Below, in pieces: positions 25,557-39,686 of a stretch of DNA of 64,000 bases (position 1 is its first letter; each line of letters opens with the position of its first letter). A model generated the notes under the pieces. That model saw nothing but the letters and a program-made list of their open reading frames with translations, did no database searches and was not told the origin of the DNA. The stretch is taken from positions 1-64,000 of the forward strand of contig JAQFVV010006199.1 in NCBI GenBank assembly GCA_028023455.1, in the 5' to 3' direction. Both the position numbers and the translations under genes were made by a program. The stretch comes from Epiperipatus broadwayi. Its lineage: Eukaryota; Onychophora; Udeonychophora; Euonychophora; Peripatidae.

Positions 25557-28207
25557 GTGTACATAATAATTATTGTTAAAAGACGGTTGGCTTGATAATA
25601 GTTTGAAATTGTGAATTGTTATTAATATTGAGATTGTCTAAGTGTTGACTGTTTTTTAATGATAGTGATATATGTATAGGAAATCAATAAATAAGTTTTC
25701 TATTTAAAATTGGTGACATTTTTTCTATTTATTTGAATTTTTTTTTTTTAAACTAAACTATATTATAAACAACTTTCTTATTACTTAAATGAAGTTTACA
25801 ACTGCAACAAAAACTCATAAGCATTATTTAAAACATTCTCTTCATTCTTCTATATCAAAGAAACTAAGTCACTAATTTAAAGTATTATTATATCCTATCA
25901 CTGTAAAATTTCAACAAATTATCTTGAACTTAAATCTATTAAATATTTTTTTTAAATGTAACAAAAATATTAAATTGAAAGAAAAAAATCTCTATACTGC
26001 TCTCTTACAACAGTTATTTAAAACAAATGAAAGTTCTAAAAAGTATTTATAAATTTAATACAGTGAAAATGATGAAAATATTCAATATTTTCCCACTCTC
26101 TGTTTCATATTTAAGAAACTAGGTGACATACCAAAAATATTAGTGTCTCAGTTGGATTAGCCTGGTATTAATTATTTATATACCATATTTTAAGCAATTC
26201 TATTGAATTTAAATATATGAAATCTCAATTTTAAAATTTCATTTTAATTTAAAAAGATCAAAAGTTTACAAACAAACCTACCAACAAACAAACCAATTTT
26301 CAAATTTCAAGAAAAGCATTTAATAATTCTTGTTTTTTACTTTGTTTCCTTCAGAATTTCCCATGTATAACTTGTTATCCTTTTTATTCATATAGTTAGC
26401 TTTTCAAATATTCACTCAATAATAGAATATTTACACTACTTCATTATTTAATTTTTAATATGCTTGTTATTTCAGTATAATAAGTTAGTCACACTATATA
26501 ATCTAGTAACTAAAAGTTTTAAGGATTTAAATTACATTTCCTTAAGGGAGGAAATTTTCATATTTACAAAGTTTATTCATTCATTTTTTAGAAGCCATTA
26601 CTATACCTTGCATTTTCTTTAGTTTAAATACAGGTTATAATAACTAAAAAAAATCAAACAATTGATTTCTTCCATTAGAATAGATAAAAAATTGTAGATA
26701 TGTTCCCAATACAGTGATTACAAGTGGTCCTGTCTGATTGTTACAATCAACAGAGTGGCATTAAATAATAATATTGTTTTAAATAAAATGCACACAATAA
26801 TATCTTTTTAAAAAAGTTTTTAATAATTTTGTTTTCATTGATTTTGGTCTATCATATATTTGGATAATATTAGACTCAATTATGAATTTGAGTTAAATAA
26901 CAATTCCATGATAGTCTAAATGCAATAAAAAGCAGATTAATAACACATGTAAACAAACTATATCAGTGCTGAAAAAGATAATATGAGTGTTAAAAATAAA
27001 ACAATAATATGGTATTAAAAAAACAAAGAATAAAATTGCACCTGAAGCAATTCCCAAATCTCACATTTCAGCATCTGATATTCTAATACTTCAGTTTACA
27101 CTAAAAACACAATAGGATTACACATAAAAACATCATTGACAAAGTAAATTGTCTATTATGCATAATTATTAGCTAATATTTTTAAATAAGTTTATTTTTA
27201 AATAAATTATTAATAGTTATGTGTCATTTATTTATATAAATTAGGATGTTTAAATAAGAGTATTTTGAAACTCTAAACATTTTCATTTACATATAAATTG
27301 TATTAATTATCACAGCAAAATGACATTGGTTTGTTCAGTTTAATGCAATGTTAGACTATATATTATTTAATATAATTCTTACAATTGTCACTACACTAAG
27401 TAAAAAAAGTAATCCTCTTTTATTTAAATAAAAAATATTTGCAATCAGAATGTTTTTAACAAGGGAGTGGCTCATAAATCTAAATATTTTAATTTACATA
27501 TAAATTTTATTAATTATTGTGATGATTTGGTGAAATGCCTTTGTTATTCACATAACCTGCATACTCACATGCAATGTTCATGGTAAAAGTATATACTAAC
27601 TTTGACAGCTCTGTCAAAATTCTACAAATTATACATCTACAAAATTATGAATTATAGGCAAACATTTATATTTTTATAAAACATAATATATCTTTTTTAA
27701 AAAGCCTTATTAAAATTTTATTTTAATTTTTTTATACAATTAATATTTTATTTATATTTTATTGACTCAATTTATAAATCAAGTTGTAAACAAATCCTTT
27801 GTTATTGGATAAATTAAAATAAATGACAGATTTAACTATCCTTTTTATTAAATAATTTATGGGGAAAGTGACATATGTATTTAAATATTTTGCTTACTTT
27901 ACATTTGTCTATAAGGCTAAATTTTCATTATTATTACTTAAAAAATCTGAATAAATTATATATCAATTTAATTCATGAAGTCAAGTTGTAGCACAATTTT
28001 ACTTAATGCTACTATGGTGATAAACTAAATTTAATATGAGATTTAACTAATCTTGTATTTCTAATAATTTATGAGGCATGATGCATATATACATATTTCT
28101 TATTTATTAATACTTGACATATATATTTATTTGGGTTAATCAGTATTCATCATGTTGTTGATTTTGTAACTATTATATTATTAAACTTTAGTAAATTAAG
28201 TTTCATA
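25557..28207. other. AT-rich DNA with faint ~200-bp periodic repeats
   Basis: No gene. Near 27285 and 27485, CTAAA.ATTTT.ATTTACATATAAAT followed by TATTAATTAT recurs about 200 bp apart, a sign of an old tandem duplication. Confidence 0.4.
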
Positions 28208-28245
<38 letters not shown>

Positions 28246-28246
28246 C

Positions 28247-28292
<46 letters not shown>
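28208..28292 (+). repeat. (TA)n microsatellite
   Basis: Two (TA)n tracts are separated by AACTATATATACA. Confidence 0.95.
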
Positions 28293-28294
<2 letters not shown>

Positions 28295-30908
28295 AACTTG
28301 TTGACTATATAGCTGCATTAAAAATAACTAGATAGTTGGCAACATGTTTCTCAGGTTTAGTTTAGGGTAATTTAATTAATGGGGAAAATGGTATTTAATT
28401 TTCCCATGAATATTTTTTATAATAAAAATGGGTCTTCAATTAATTAAATATTTTAAGTCCTATTATGATAGAATGAAAATTCCCAAACATTAAATTTGTT
28501 AAATAATAATATGATTTTAATATAGGAATATTTTAATAAGTTTTAAATGACTGTAGAAGGAAGAGAAAACTATAAAAGAATGTAAAGAAGTTTTTTAACT
28601 CACTCTCTCTCTTCAATAATTATAATTAATTAGTAGTTTTAATTTAATTTATGACAATGTATTAAAAATAACTTTCTCTTTTTTGTAAATTATTTAATAG
28701 ATATTAATTTAGTCTTAAAAGAGAGATAAAGTTTTAATTTTAATAGTATTTTTTAAAAAAAGATTTAATACTTTTGGTAAATTTTATTTTTAATTAGTCA
28801 GTTTTTTTCCTTTTCTCATTATCTCTCTCCAATGCAAATTTTAAATCAGTACTCTTACCTGATTAACTTGTTTTACTTTTGCAAAAAAAAATTAATTAGA
28901 AAGTCAACAATTTTATGATGTTAAATTAAGTTTTTGACTTGTTTTTCAATGTCAAAATTTAAGGAGGGAAATAGCTAAACATTTGTATTTATAAAAATTT
29001 ATCTAATTGATTGTTATAAAAATTATCATGTAGAAGACAGATTGTGATTGGCTTTCAAGAAAGATTGTTTTAGAAAAAAATAATGGGCATGTGAATAAGT
29101 CAGAAGACCCATATTCATAACTTAGCTCTTGTAGAAAGAGCAAGAAGAAAAAAGCAGAAGTCTTTACCAAGCTGTTATATAGTAAATCAGAAATCCTAAC
29201 CAAACTATTACATAGAATAGCAGAAGTTGTAGTCAGACTTTTAGCATACTATGAGTTTAATCATAAAATGTTTTCTACAATGAAAAACATGTGTCAAATT
29301 CAGCTAACAGCTAGACACCATCTTCCTCCATGCAAACACTGGAAGAAAAATATAAAGAAGTTATCTCCTAAAGTGTCTTTAATCAAGAGCATGAATTTCT
29401 TTTTGTCTTAGTCTATCTTGGAAATTTATTGAAAGAAATGGATAAAATTTTGCTGTTGTTAACCTAGAAATGAAATATTGCATACCAGAAAAATGACAAA
29501 TTAATCTTGTTCATATGTAAAAACTTTCAAGAAGAAAACCCAACCACAAAAACTGGAAATTACAATTGGAAGAAGGATTCTACAGGAAAAAAATAAAACC
29601 ATGATTAAAGGTATTTTTTGTGTGATTATATAATAATTTTTTTTTTTTATAAAAACTGATAATTTTAAATATTTTCAAATTGTGAAACATATTTTTTGTA
29701 ATCCATTCATTTTTTAAAAAAAAAATATAAAACAGTTTTTTTTTTAAAATTTAATTTTTTTGAACTTAATTTTTTTTGTGTAAAACATTATTTTCCCTCC
29801 TAAAAATTTAACAAAAGTTTAATTAACATAAATCAAAGATTGTTATCTTTGATTTTGACATTAGTATTCTTTTCAATCTTAGTTATTAATTAATTAAAAG
29901 TTAATTTACAAATAAGAATCAATTGATTGATTATAATTTTCATGAAAATATATTTTTTTGATGAAAAGAATGTTTAAAATTTTATATTATCATGCCATTT
30001 TTTGTTTATTGTTAATCAATTACTTCTTAAGTAATTGTTAAAATATATTTTAGGCTTAATTTCTTTATTCTATCCAATTTCTGTTTCATAAATTGCAGTG
30101 TGCATAATTTTATTTCTTGACAGCTTAGTGTTCTAGGATTTTTTTAAAATGATCCCAATAAAACTATTTACTTTTAATAGGGTAAACCTAGGAATTATTT
30201 TAAGTGATTCATAATAAACTGCTTTATTTATTTATTGCTCACAGTAATAGTTTATAGAGTTCTTGCTTCCTGAGCTAGATTTGTGCATAACAGTTATATG
30301 GAGTAGAGGTTATGTTTAATGTTATGGACATTGGATGATGATGATTATGGTTGATACAAAGAGATATCCTTTAAAGTCCATGCACTATATTGCATTTTAT
30401 TATTTTTTTAGAAATTAAGTTTATAGTTGGAAAGTACATTAAGGGTACTAAGTGGCTGTTGTTGATCAGCATGTTTTAGTATTCCAGCATTTATTTTTTA
30501 ATTATTATATTTATATGGATTAGAACCTGAGTCTGGGCATTCAGATAATTATTGTTTGTATTCCTGCCCTAGGTTTGGCAGTTGCTAAATAATTAACCTG
30601 TTCTATAGTGGACCCCTTTCAAATTCTGTCAAAAGTTTGACAATTTATTTTTTATTGTTGATAATTCATGATGATGAATGCTTATTATTTTTGTGTAATG
30701 CTAGTGAACTTATAGTTGCTTATATTTTATGCTCATTTTTATATTTAATTTTATATTTTGTCTATTTGGGGGTGATGATGGCTTACCATCTCCTCTTAAT
30801 GTATCCCCAATGTAAGATGTTTTTTGTTACAAATGTACAGATGACTACCCAATTATGGACTCCTGTAACCTCAGATTTTTTTATTAACCTTTTATTTTCT
30901 ATATTGTT

Positions 30909-30910
<2 letters not shown>
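28293..30910. other. AT-rich DNA, nothing recognised
   Basis: No gene or element is recognised. An ACTATAAAAGAATG word at 28569 resembles a TATA box but has no supporting context. Confidence 0.55.
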
Positions 30911-30961
<51 letters not shown>

Positions 30962-30987
30962 TATATATATATATATATATATATATT
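30911..30987 (+). repeat. (AT)n microsatellite with a GGT break
   Basis: About 24 AT units, then GG, then about 13 more. The overlapping frames on both strands are Tyr-Ile repeat translations. Confidence 0.95.
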
Positions 30988-31329
30988 ACCATTTTAATTT
31001 GAGCATCATACTTTAGAGACTGCATTAGACATCTGGGAAACATAAGTAGTAGTTTATTGTTTGAAGTGTACCAAAATATGATAGAGCTAGCACATCTAGA
31101 AAATTGAATAATATAATCTCATAAAATGACTAAAAGTATACTAAAATGAAAGCAAAAGCTGGACTTCTATATATATATATTAAATATATAAAATAGGATA
31201 CCAATGTGTGCCTATGGATATATGTGTACTTGTTAGACTCAGATAAGTTACAATATATATATTATTTACACTTTCTATAGAAATTTATAAAAACATATGT
31301 TTTTATCTATAGCAATGTTTAAGCTTTCA

Positions 31330-31343
31330 GGGGGTGGGGGTGG
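31330..31343 (+). other. G-rich tract
   Basis: GGGGGTGGGGGTGG stands out in this AT-rich DNA and could join a G-quadruplex. It has only two long G runs plus a GG, so support is weak. Confidence 0.4.
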
Positions 31344-32444
31344 AGTATTACATGGTAGGGATGTTGATTCTACTTTAAGCTTAGAGTGCTTCTTTTAATA
31401 ATCTGTGCATTCATTTTATAGTTTTGTATATTTGATAGGAAAAATTAGAATTATAAAATACTTTGACTGATATTAATTTTTAAAAAAAAAAATTAGATGC
31501 CATTATCTTCAAATACCAAACTAATTTAAAAAATAAAAACTATTAGCTTAACAAAAAAAAAGTAGGAAGAACTCAATGCATGTAACCAATTTTGTCTTTT
31601 CCAACAATGACTTCTGCTTTTAAGAAAATTAAAAATGCTGTTTTACATGTAGTTTACTCAATTCTTTTTATTTATTTTGTAAAATTTAATTAAATATTTA
31701 TTTTTTATTAAATTAGTAATGTTTATTCATTTATCTTTTTATTTGAATATATTTGTTTTTGGCAGAAAATTATTTGATTAAAAATTTTGCAAATGAAGAG
31801 AAACTACCATAGCTTTTTATAAACTTAGAAAATTCAACTTTATATGTAATTTATTTACGTACTTATTTTTATTTTTGTAAGATTAATTTTTAATATTAAT
31901 GTTTTGGTAGGTAAGAGATGTATTCATTGAGTTTTTATTTGAAAATGTTTGTTTGTGTTTAGCATAAAAATAATCATTCTTGCAAACATAAAGAACTTAT
32001 TGTTACGAATAAAAATGATAAAAAAACATCCATTTTAATATAAATTTTAATGTTTTCTGCAGTCTAAAATCGAATTTTAATAATTTAAAAAATGATTTGT
32101 GTGCATGATTGTAATTTCTATCAAAATTTGTTATAACAATAAAAACTTTGTTAAGAATAATATTATTTTGTTAAAATTTAATTTCATTAATCATAATGCA
32201 GGAAATCAATTCGTTTGATTGTTTATTCTATTTTTTAATTATTTTTACTTTATTTGCAAAATTAAGATATTATTTTTTAAAATATTTTTTGCTTATAAAC
32301 TTATACTTAAAATAAAAATTTTAAATTATGTAAAAATTAAATAAAGCATAAAGGTTAAATCATTTAAAAAAACTCTAAAAAATAATTGTTAAATTTTTTA
32401 ATTTAGCTGTTCTAAAATGCATGGTTTACAGATTAGTAAAAAAA
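31344..32444. other. AT-rich DNA with an old ~200-bp duplication
   Basis: Segments near 31640 and 31837 share TACATGTAGTTTA/TATATGTAATTTA, GTAATGTTTATTCAT-like words and GAATATATTTGTTTTTGGCA/GAAAATGTTTGTTTGTGTTT at matching spacing. No gene. Confidence 0.35.
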
Positions 32445-33250
32445 TCAATTAATCTCTTGCAGGAAAAATTTTTCTGCCAATCAAAGCTGACACCATAACT
32501 GCTAAGGAGATCAGATGAGATTACATCAAATGTGATTCAAAATGCCCAATTTGATATTAAATATAAGTGAATTTTAGCAATAATTTAACTAAAACAGTCT
32601 TTGTACCTGCTTGAAGTTAATTGACAAGGCAGATCTTAAATCCAATGGATTTTAAAATAACCTTACATTCAAATAAATATTTTAAATATGAAAATATTAA
32701 TTAATTAAATCATATAAATATGGACTCTAGTAATATTATTTGTTTTTATCCTTTACAGAAATTTGTGGTCCTATATATGACCTTTGATTAAAAAGTAATC
32801 TTTTGCAGAACATACCTCTATCAAATAAAAATGATGTTATCAGCTGCTCAAGAAACTGAATGAGATTACATCAAACATAGCAACTTAGTTTTTGTTTGAA
32901 TAGATTCACAATGCTTAATTTAACATTAAAGTTTAAACATTAATTTTAGCAGTAATTTAATTAAAGCTTCCTTTGAATCAGTTTAGTGTCAAGTGATAAA
33001 GTAAAGATAACCCCCCCACCTTGTCAATTAAGATTAAGGCAATACTAAAGAGGCTTTAGTTAATGTACCAGTAAAATTCACATTCAAACTTTACTATCAA
33101 ATTGAATGTTATGAATCTATTTAAATAAACACTGATTTGCTCTTTGATGTTATTTTAATTAGTCTCCTGAAAAGCTGATGATGATTTGATTGACAGAAAC
33201 ACACTTCCTGCAAGGGCTTAGATAATATTTTATCAAACTACATTATTTAA
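32445..33250 (+). repeat. Degenerate ~350-bp tandem repeat, about 2.5 units
   Basis: AATCTCTTGCAG (about 32451) and AATCTTTTGCAG (about 32797) start two units. Each then has GAGATTACATCAAA and, later, an AATTTTAGCARTAATTTAA word. A third partial unit near 33170 keeps ATATTTTATCAAAC. Divergence is high, so it is old. Confidence 0.5.
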
Positions 33251-34565
33251 GGCCATAAGTTTCTGCAAATTTTTTATAGAGGGCATAAATAACCTTAATA
33301 TATTACATATTTATATGGTATTTAATTAATTAATATTTATGTATATATAATACCACTGATGCAATATATTATATTGTTATAAGTTTAATAAATACTACAT
33401 TATAACAAAGATCACTATATGTATATTTTAACAAAAGCCATTCTCAATAGCATATTTAATTCATTTACATATTTACTAAAATTATAATAATATTACCATC
33501 AGTGCATAATTATTATATTTGCCATGAGTTAATTATTGATTACTGAAATATTTTATTTGTGTTTGGTTTAAGAAGCAATTTTTACAAAAACAATAGTTAA
33601 CATAAATATAAAGAATTAAATATTTTATAAAGTTAACATATCATAAAAACAATAAACTTAAGAACATATATAAATTATCATAAACTAAAAAAGAATTTAA
33701 ATATTTTTAAAGTTATTAATTTTTTTTTAATATAAATTGTAAGTTTTGGTGTATACATTTTTAAAATAAGACTTTTTAAAAAAATATTATTAATTTTAAT
33801 AAAATTTTGAATAAAATGACATACAAAATTTCTTACTAGTCATAGTTTCAAAAAATCTATGCCCTAAGTAGAAAATATTTAACAATTTGTTTTCACATAT
33901 TTATTTAACAATAACATTGATAAAGACAAAACAGTAAAATATATTACTAACTGAATTTGGCCAATTTATACATGCACACATGCAAAAACATATGTAGTAC
34001 ACATATTATTACACAGTCAATTTCTTTTTAAAAAATATAATTAATATGGCACTAAACTTAATTTTATTTTTATAATTAATAGTAGTTTTTCAGTAAGACA
34101 ATTAATTTTAATATAATGTAAAAATGAATTCTTAATATTATACATATGTGAAAGCATCTACCAATATAGTTATAAATTCTTATATACAAATTTTTTCACA
34201 TTTCATTTTTTAATAAAAAATATTTTTTTAAAATATAATTTTTCTAAAAAATTTTATAAAAAAAGAACTATAAATCACATTACAATTTTTGCAAATCACA
34301 TTGGAAAAAGGAATAAATTATCAACAGCATGAAGTATCATATATATGTATGCATAATACATGCTATTTTTTGTTATATTCTTGCAAAGATAATTTTGCTT
34401 AATTTTGATTTACAAATGTTAATAAATTGTTATAGACCTATATCTCTTTTTATAAAAAGTTTCATTTTATAATATAATCAAGAAAATTATATATATATGA
34501 ATATGATTTAAATGATTATTATATTTTCAAAAAAATCTTTAAATATGTTTTCTCAGTTTGTGTTT
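33251..34565. other. AT-rich DNA, nothing recognised
   Basis: Long A/T tracts and no gene or element. Confidence 0.6.
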
Positions 34566-34738
34566 ACTTTTTCCCGCCTCTTACGAGGCACCTCGTAGAC
34601 ATCTGACATCACTCTAACTCTGCAAGTTTTTATACGAAAATATTCGTTCAATATGTTTTTAAATAGATTTTTAAAAGCTCTATAAGATGGTGCCCTCTTC
34701 CGAATTCTTTTACAAGTAAAAAATAAAAAAAACTGCAT
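34553..34738 (-). CDS. Small unrecognised frame, tandem unit 1
   Basis: 61 codons on the minus strand, downstream of the CCAAT cluster at 34764-34817. Residues about 9-55 (CKRIRKRAPSYRAFKN onward to YEVPRKRR) are basic and free of low complexity. The same ~46 residues are in unit 2 and the frame is open in both, but the copies are too similar for that to prove selection. No family is recognised and function is unknown. Confidence 0.25.
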   Translation of the reverse strand: MQFFLFFTCKRIRKRAPSYRAFKNLFKNILNEYFRIKTCRVRVMSDVYEVPRKRREKVNTN

Positions 34739-36079
34739 TTAAAGCTAAACAAAGAAAGAAGCTTATTGGTGATTGGCTCTCAGCCAGTTCTCAGCCGACA
34801 AAGACATTCTGATTGGCTGGAAAAAACAAAGAAACCGCCTGATCAAAGAAAATAAAGATAAACGCTGAGATTTTCATTTCGAATGTGATTTAAGTATTAA
34901 AAAAAGGATAATTTGACAAATTAAAAATAATTTTTAAAAAATAAACTAAAAAAACAAAATTATTTTCGAAAAATATCGAAGATTTTTGTAAAAATATTGA
35001 AGCTGTAGTAAAAAGAAATATTTACTTTTCTATAACGTAAAAGTCGATCTTTTTGTTTATATTATAGCTTTTATGTTGCCGAAATTGAATATTTTAGAAT
35101 AAATAAATAGCAATTTATTTTTGAAAGAACTTTCATTCTCTTCATAACCTGAAAAATTAATAATATACTTTTTATAAACGTATCTGAGTTGAATTTAATA
35201 TTATAGGCGAATATGTTTTAACAATAGGCTTTGTCTTCAGTTTGTGAGTTGGCCAATTAAAAGATTTGATTTTTATCTCATACAACCAATCATTTAATTA
35301 GCGGTTAAAAGGTTAACCCTTTTCCCACCTCTTATGAGGCACCTCGTAGACATCTGACATCACTCTAACTCTGCAAGTTTTTATACGAAAATATTCGTTC
35401 AATATGTTTTTAAATAGATTTTTAAAAGCTCTATAAGATGGTGCCCTCTTCCGAATTCTTTTACAAGTAAAAAATAAAAAAAAACTGCATTTAAAGCTAA
35501 ACAAAGAAAGAAGCTTATTGGTGATTGGCTCTCAGCCAGTTCTCAGCCGACAAAGACATTCTGATTGGCTGGAAAAAACAAAGAAACCGCCTGATCAAAG
35601 AAAATAAAGATAAACGCTGAGATTTTCATTTCGAATGTGATTTAAGTATTAAAAAAAGGAATAATTTGACAAATTAAAAATAATTTTTAAAAAATAAACT
35701 AAAAAAACAAAATTATTTTCGAAAAATATCGAAGATTTTTGTAAAAATATTGAAGCTGTAGTAAAAAGAAATATTTACTTTTCTATAATGTAAAAGTCGA
35801 TCTTTTTGTTTATATTATAGCTTTTATGTTGCCGAAATTGAATATTTTAGAATAAATAAATAGCAATTTATTTTTGAAAGAACTTTCGTTCTCTTCATAA
35901 CCTGAAAAATTAATAATATACTTTTTATAAATGTATCTGAGTTGAATTTAATATTATAGGCGAATATGTTTTAACAATAGGCTTTGTCTTCAGTTTGTGA
36001 GTTGGCCAATTAAAAGATTTGATTTTTATCTCATACAACCAATGATATAATTAGCGGTTAAAAGGTTAAGGGAAAAAGT
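34566..36079. repeat. 751-bp unit in two near-identical tandem copies
   Basis: The period is 751 bp (for example CCTCGTAGAC at 34591 and 35342). The outer edges are inverted: ACTTTTTCCC at 34566-34575 and GGGAAAAAGT at 36070-36079. The inner junction is GGTTAACCCTTTTCCC. Each copy has three ATTGG words (minus-strand CCAAT boxes) in an island of higher GC, and two plus-strand CCAAT words near its right end. By eye only about ten differences separate the copies, many of them CG versus TG. It could be a MITE or non-autonomous element duplicated in tandem, or a promoter-bearing duplication. No convincing target duplication is visible. Confidence 0.75.
35313..35504 (-). CDS. Small unrecognised frame, tandem unit 2
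   Basis: 63 codons, the counterpart of the frame in unit 1. The start differs because one extra A shifts the 5' reading. The core (CKRIRKRAPSYRAFKN onward) is identical until YEVPHKRW, where two substitutions occur. Same caveats as for unit 1. Confidence 0.25.
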   Translation of the reverse strand: MFSFKCSFFLFFTCKRIRKRAPSYRAFKNLFKNILNEYFRIKTCRVRVMSDVYEVPHKRWEKG

Positions 36080-38025
36080 TATATTTAAAAATAATATGTA
36101 TTATCTCTACAATAGTCTATTTATTAAAAAAACACACACATAAAAGTTTTATTTATTTATTTAAATTTAAATATTTTACTGGGCAATGTAATGAATATGA
36201 AATGAAAATATATATATGTATTAAGTAATTTTTTAATATATTTATTCAAAATATACAAAATGTTTATAAAGATAAGCTTGATTTAATACTTTAACACCAT
36301 GGTATGCTAAGCATGCTTTCGATTAACTGGTGATCATATTCATAGCAACAGTTGTCTAAAAAGTTTGTGGCTTTTATAAACGAAAAAACTAGAGTGGGGA
36401 TTTGCATAAAATTTGAAAATAGATATAAATAAATTAATTTAAATAAGTCATTTTTGATAGGGGAATACAAGATTATTTTTTTGTTAATTGCATGTATATT
36501 GTTAGTAATATGCCAGGCCTTTTAACTTTACATTTAGCATCATTTCTTTCTAGCAGACAATGTTGGCAGATGCAGGTTTGAAGCTGTGTCTATGTTTAGA
36601 CTCATGTTTGACGAAAATGGATTTGACCATGGCATTAGTCTTAGCTCGTATGCAAAAAAAAAAAAAAATACAATTTAAAAAAAAAAATCTTATTCTTTGA
36701 GCTTTTGTCTGTAACATATTATAATTTAATTTTTTAACAATGTTATGAAATTTAATTCACTTTATCATTTATGAATTTCAACATATTTAAACTATTTGAG
36801 AAATACATTATTTCATAACTAAGATTAAAAAAAAACAAACAGATTTCCCCAAATTTTTTGTTTACATTTGTATTAATGTATATTTGCTTAGTTAAAAGTT
36901 TATTCAACGTAATCATAAAAATGAATGAGAAAAAATGTTTTTGAAAACTTTAATGATTTTTAATTAATTAAAGAAAGGGAAAGAAAGGGTTATTCTTTCT
37001 ATTAATACGGCTCCCCTCAACCATTTTTGTTTATTAATTAATTATTTTCCTGACACTAATTTAATAGAAAATATTTTTTAAATTTTGTTATAATTTATTT
37101 GAGCACCTGAAATAGTTGCCTCTTTGCCTCATCTATCAGACCAGTTCTAATTCTAGAAAGAAAGGTAAAATAAGAAAAAGATAATTTTGAGAGATTTTTA
37201 AAAGTAGAAAAGCGGAATTTAGTATGAATTTTAGTCTAACACGAAAATTATAATATATAAATGAAAATAATTATGTCTTACAGAGCTTATGAAACCCACG
37301 AAGAGCACAGAAGAATTATAATTTTACTAATGCAAAATATTCATAGAGTTGATATCTAATATGACTGTTACATTTTGCATATTAGGTTTTTAGATTAAGA
37401 TTGAATTATTCTCTAAGAGGAGCTGACATTTATGTATTATTTTTTGTTCGTTTTTGCATTGCTGTTTTTTAGAATATGTTGATCAATTTTTTGATTTTAA
37501 TTAGTATTTTTATGATCCTTAAATCTTGTTATTTTTTAACGACTAAGCAACTTTTATAAAACTTGCATATATACATGCATGTCTTCATATCACATATATT
37601 TACAGGAGATTTATTTGCAGTGAAAAAGATATTTTTAATACTAATATCAGGTGACTTCCAATAATTCTGAAGATTTATTAAAAATCACAGGCATTATTAA
37701 CGCAACATTAGGAAATCATAATAATAAGAAAGGGACAGAAAAATTCATATACCATTTATAAATATTTATTTTCAGCTGTAAGCAATACGTAAAAATCTTA
37801 AGGAGCCAATAAGCAACTCTAAAGGTAATAATAAGTCAGAGTTATTATGCGCTCTATGGTTCACATCCATTCATCTAGAAAACATGAACATATATAATAA
37901 AAGGTTGGATGAGTGTTTAAGTGAAGAATATTATTATATTTTCTAAAAGTTTTGTTACCATCAACCATTTAAGTCCAAATAGGACAAAGTCTAACTATGA
38001 GTATATTATGAGTTTATATATATAT
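36080..38025. other. AT-rich DNA, nothing recognised
   Basis: No gene or element is recognised. The stretch ends in a short AT repeat that is the edge of LTR copy B. Confidence 0.6.
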
Positions 38026-39595
38026 TATAACGATCGAAATGAATGTGGAGATCGAATCTAACCGCAAAAACAATATTTGCACTACAAGGGCGCCATCTAG
38101 GCATTTGAGCCTAGAAAAATTTATAAAGTAGGCAGATACGCGCTGTTAAGATTCCACTTTCTTTAAATATTCCGACCATTAGCCCAAGTCACTAGCTCAG
38201 CGGAGACGCAGAGATAAAAATCTATAAATTTTATATCTTAAATATAAAAGAATAAAAGCCACTGCCAGAAATTAACACATAAAAACATTTATTTATGCAC
38301 ATATAAAACAATATTTAAATCCCGAGGAACAAATTTAACGTTTATAATTTTATATCGATCTTTAATTCCAAATTTAACTAGATTTCAAATAATGAGTTTA
38401 CCATTTATTTAGAGGGTCGAGTATGAATGGACTACATAGGTCTGCATTTGAAAGGAAAATATTCTTCCCTGATTTAACCTTAGGCAACAAATTTCGCAAT
38501 CAACTGGCGCCAATCCATCTGATACATTCATGTATTCAATGTAGCATGATACGACAACACAAAATACTATATTGTCAGGTATGTACATCTGAACAATAAG
38601 TAGAAATAGAGAAGCAATTGACTCTCCACCAGCAGGAATGTGACATCTGTTGGCAAGTAGATCAATAAACTAAAAACTCCATAGGAATGGACTGCGGTCT
38701 TCTGCCGACTTACAAATCCATCCATAGGCAAACAGAGGGTGTGTGGCGTATATCTATAATCCTGCCCGTAGCGGACCTCATATTACATCTACTAATTACA
38801 CAAATATATCCAATCCATTGAACCAATTCAACTACGAAATGGATAACCTAAGATTACCCTCCCTTAATACAACTTTACAAAACTATATAGCCATTCACGC
38901 CCGACTTAATTTTAACATTTATATACGTTCGCACAGATTTGTTTAAAAATGTTGGGTATAGATCGATTACACAGATTCCACGGTCAAAAACATTTCAAAA
39001 TAAACATAAACGATCAAAATACAAAATTATTGATACCGACAATCGCAGAGGGAAACTTATAAGTAACCCAATAGTATTCACCATAAGATACTTGCGTTGT
39101 CACCAATAACTTAAAAGACATCCGAATAAATACATTTTAGATACTCACCATAAGGTATCATTATTTATCGAATGTCTATATATTTTGATCAAATATGAAA
39201 ACCAAAATATAATTAACCGCAAACGAATCCATGCAAGCGTCTATAAACAACTTAAATTTCATACATTTAAATAATCTTTACAATAAGAAAAAAAAAATGG
39301 AAATGATGTTTATCAATCGGAAAACATATAAAATTAAACATTATTAATTTGATTTAAAACTTACAAAAGTCAGATAAGAGTCCATTTTAAATAAGTTGGC
39401 TTGTTTATTACATTGTACAACTTGACGAAAGTTCTTGATTGATTTTAATAATTGTTCATTTCCTATAGCTTACGGTAGCAGAACTGCCGGTTCCTGGTGT
39501 CACTGTCCACGGAGTCTTTAATTGCAAGATCAATCTAATGTTCAGGAGGTGGCATTTGCTGGTTCATGGTATCAGTCGTTTCATTTCAGAGATAA

Positions 39596-39637
39596 GTGAG
39601 AGAGAACGATAAAGTGCGTCTTTATCGCTCGTCTCAC
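39596..39637 (-). promoter_or_regulatory. Hairpin in LTR copy B leader
   Basis: CGATAAAG (39607-39614), loop TGCGT (39615-39619) and CTTTATCG (39620-39627) pair perfectly. GAG/CTC and GTGAGA/TCTCAC extend the stem outside small bulges. The loop is identical to that of copy A while the stem bases differ. Confidence 0.7.
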
Positions 39638-39686
39638 CCAACCAAGTTGAAAAAAGCTCTCTCTGACTGGAACTCAATATTTTTTT

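Noticed and set aside
38743-38946. 67-codon plus-strand frame in LTR copy B
   Set aside because: The start codon is missing in copy A, it lies against the inferred element orientation, and no family matches.
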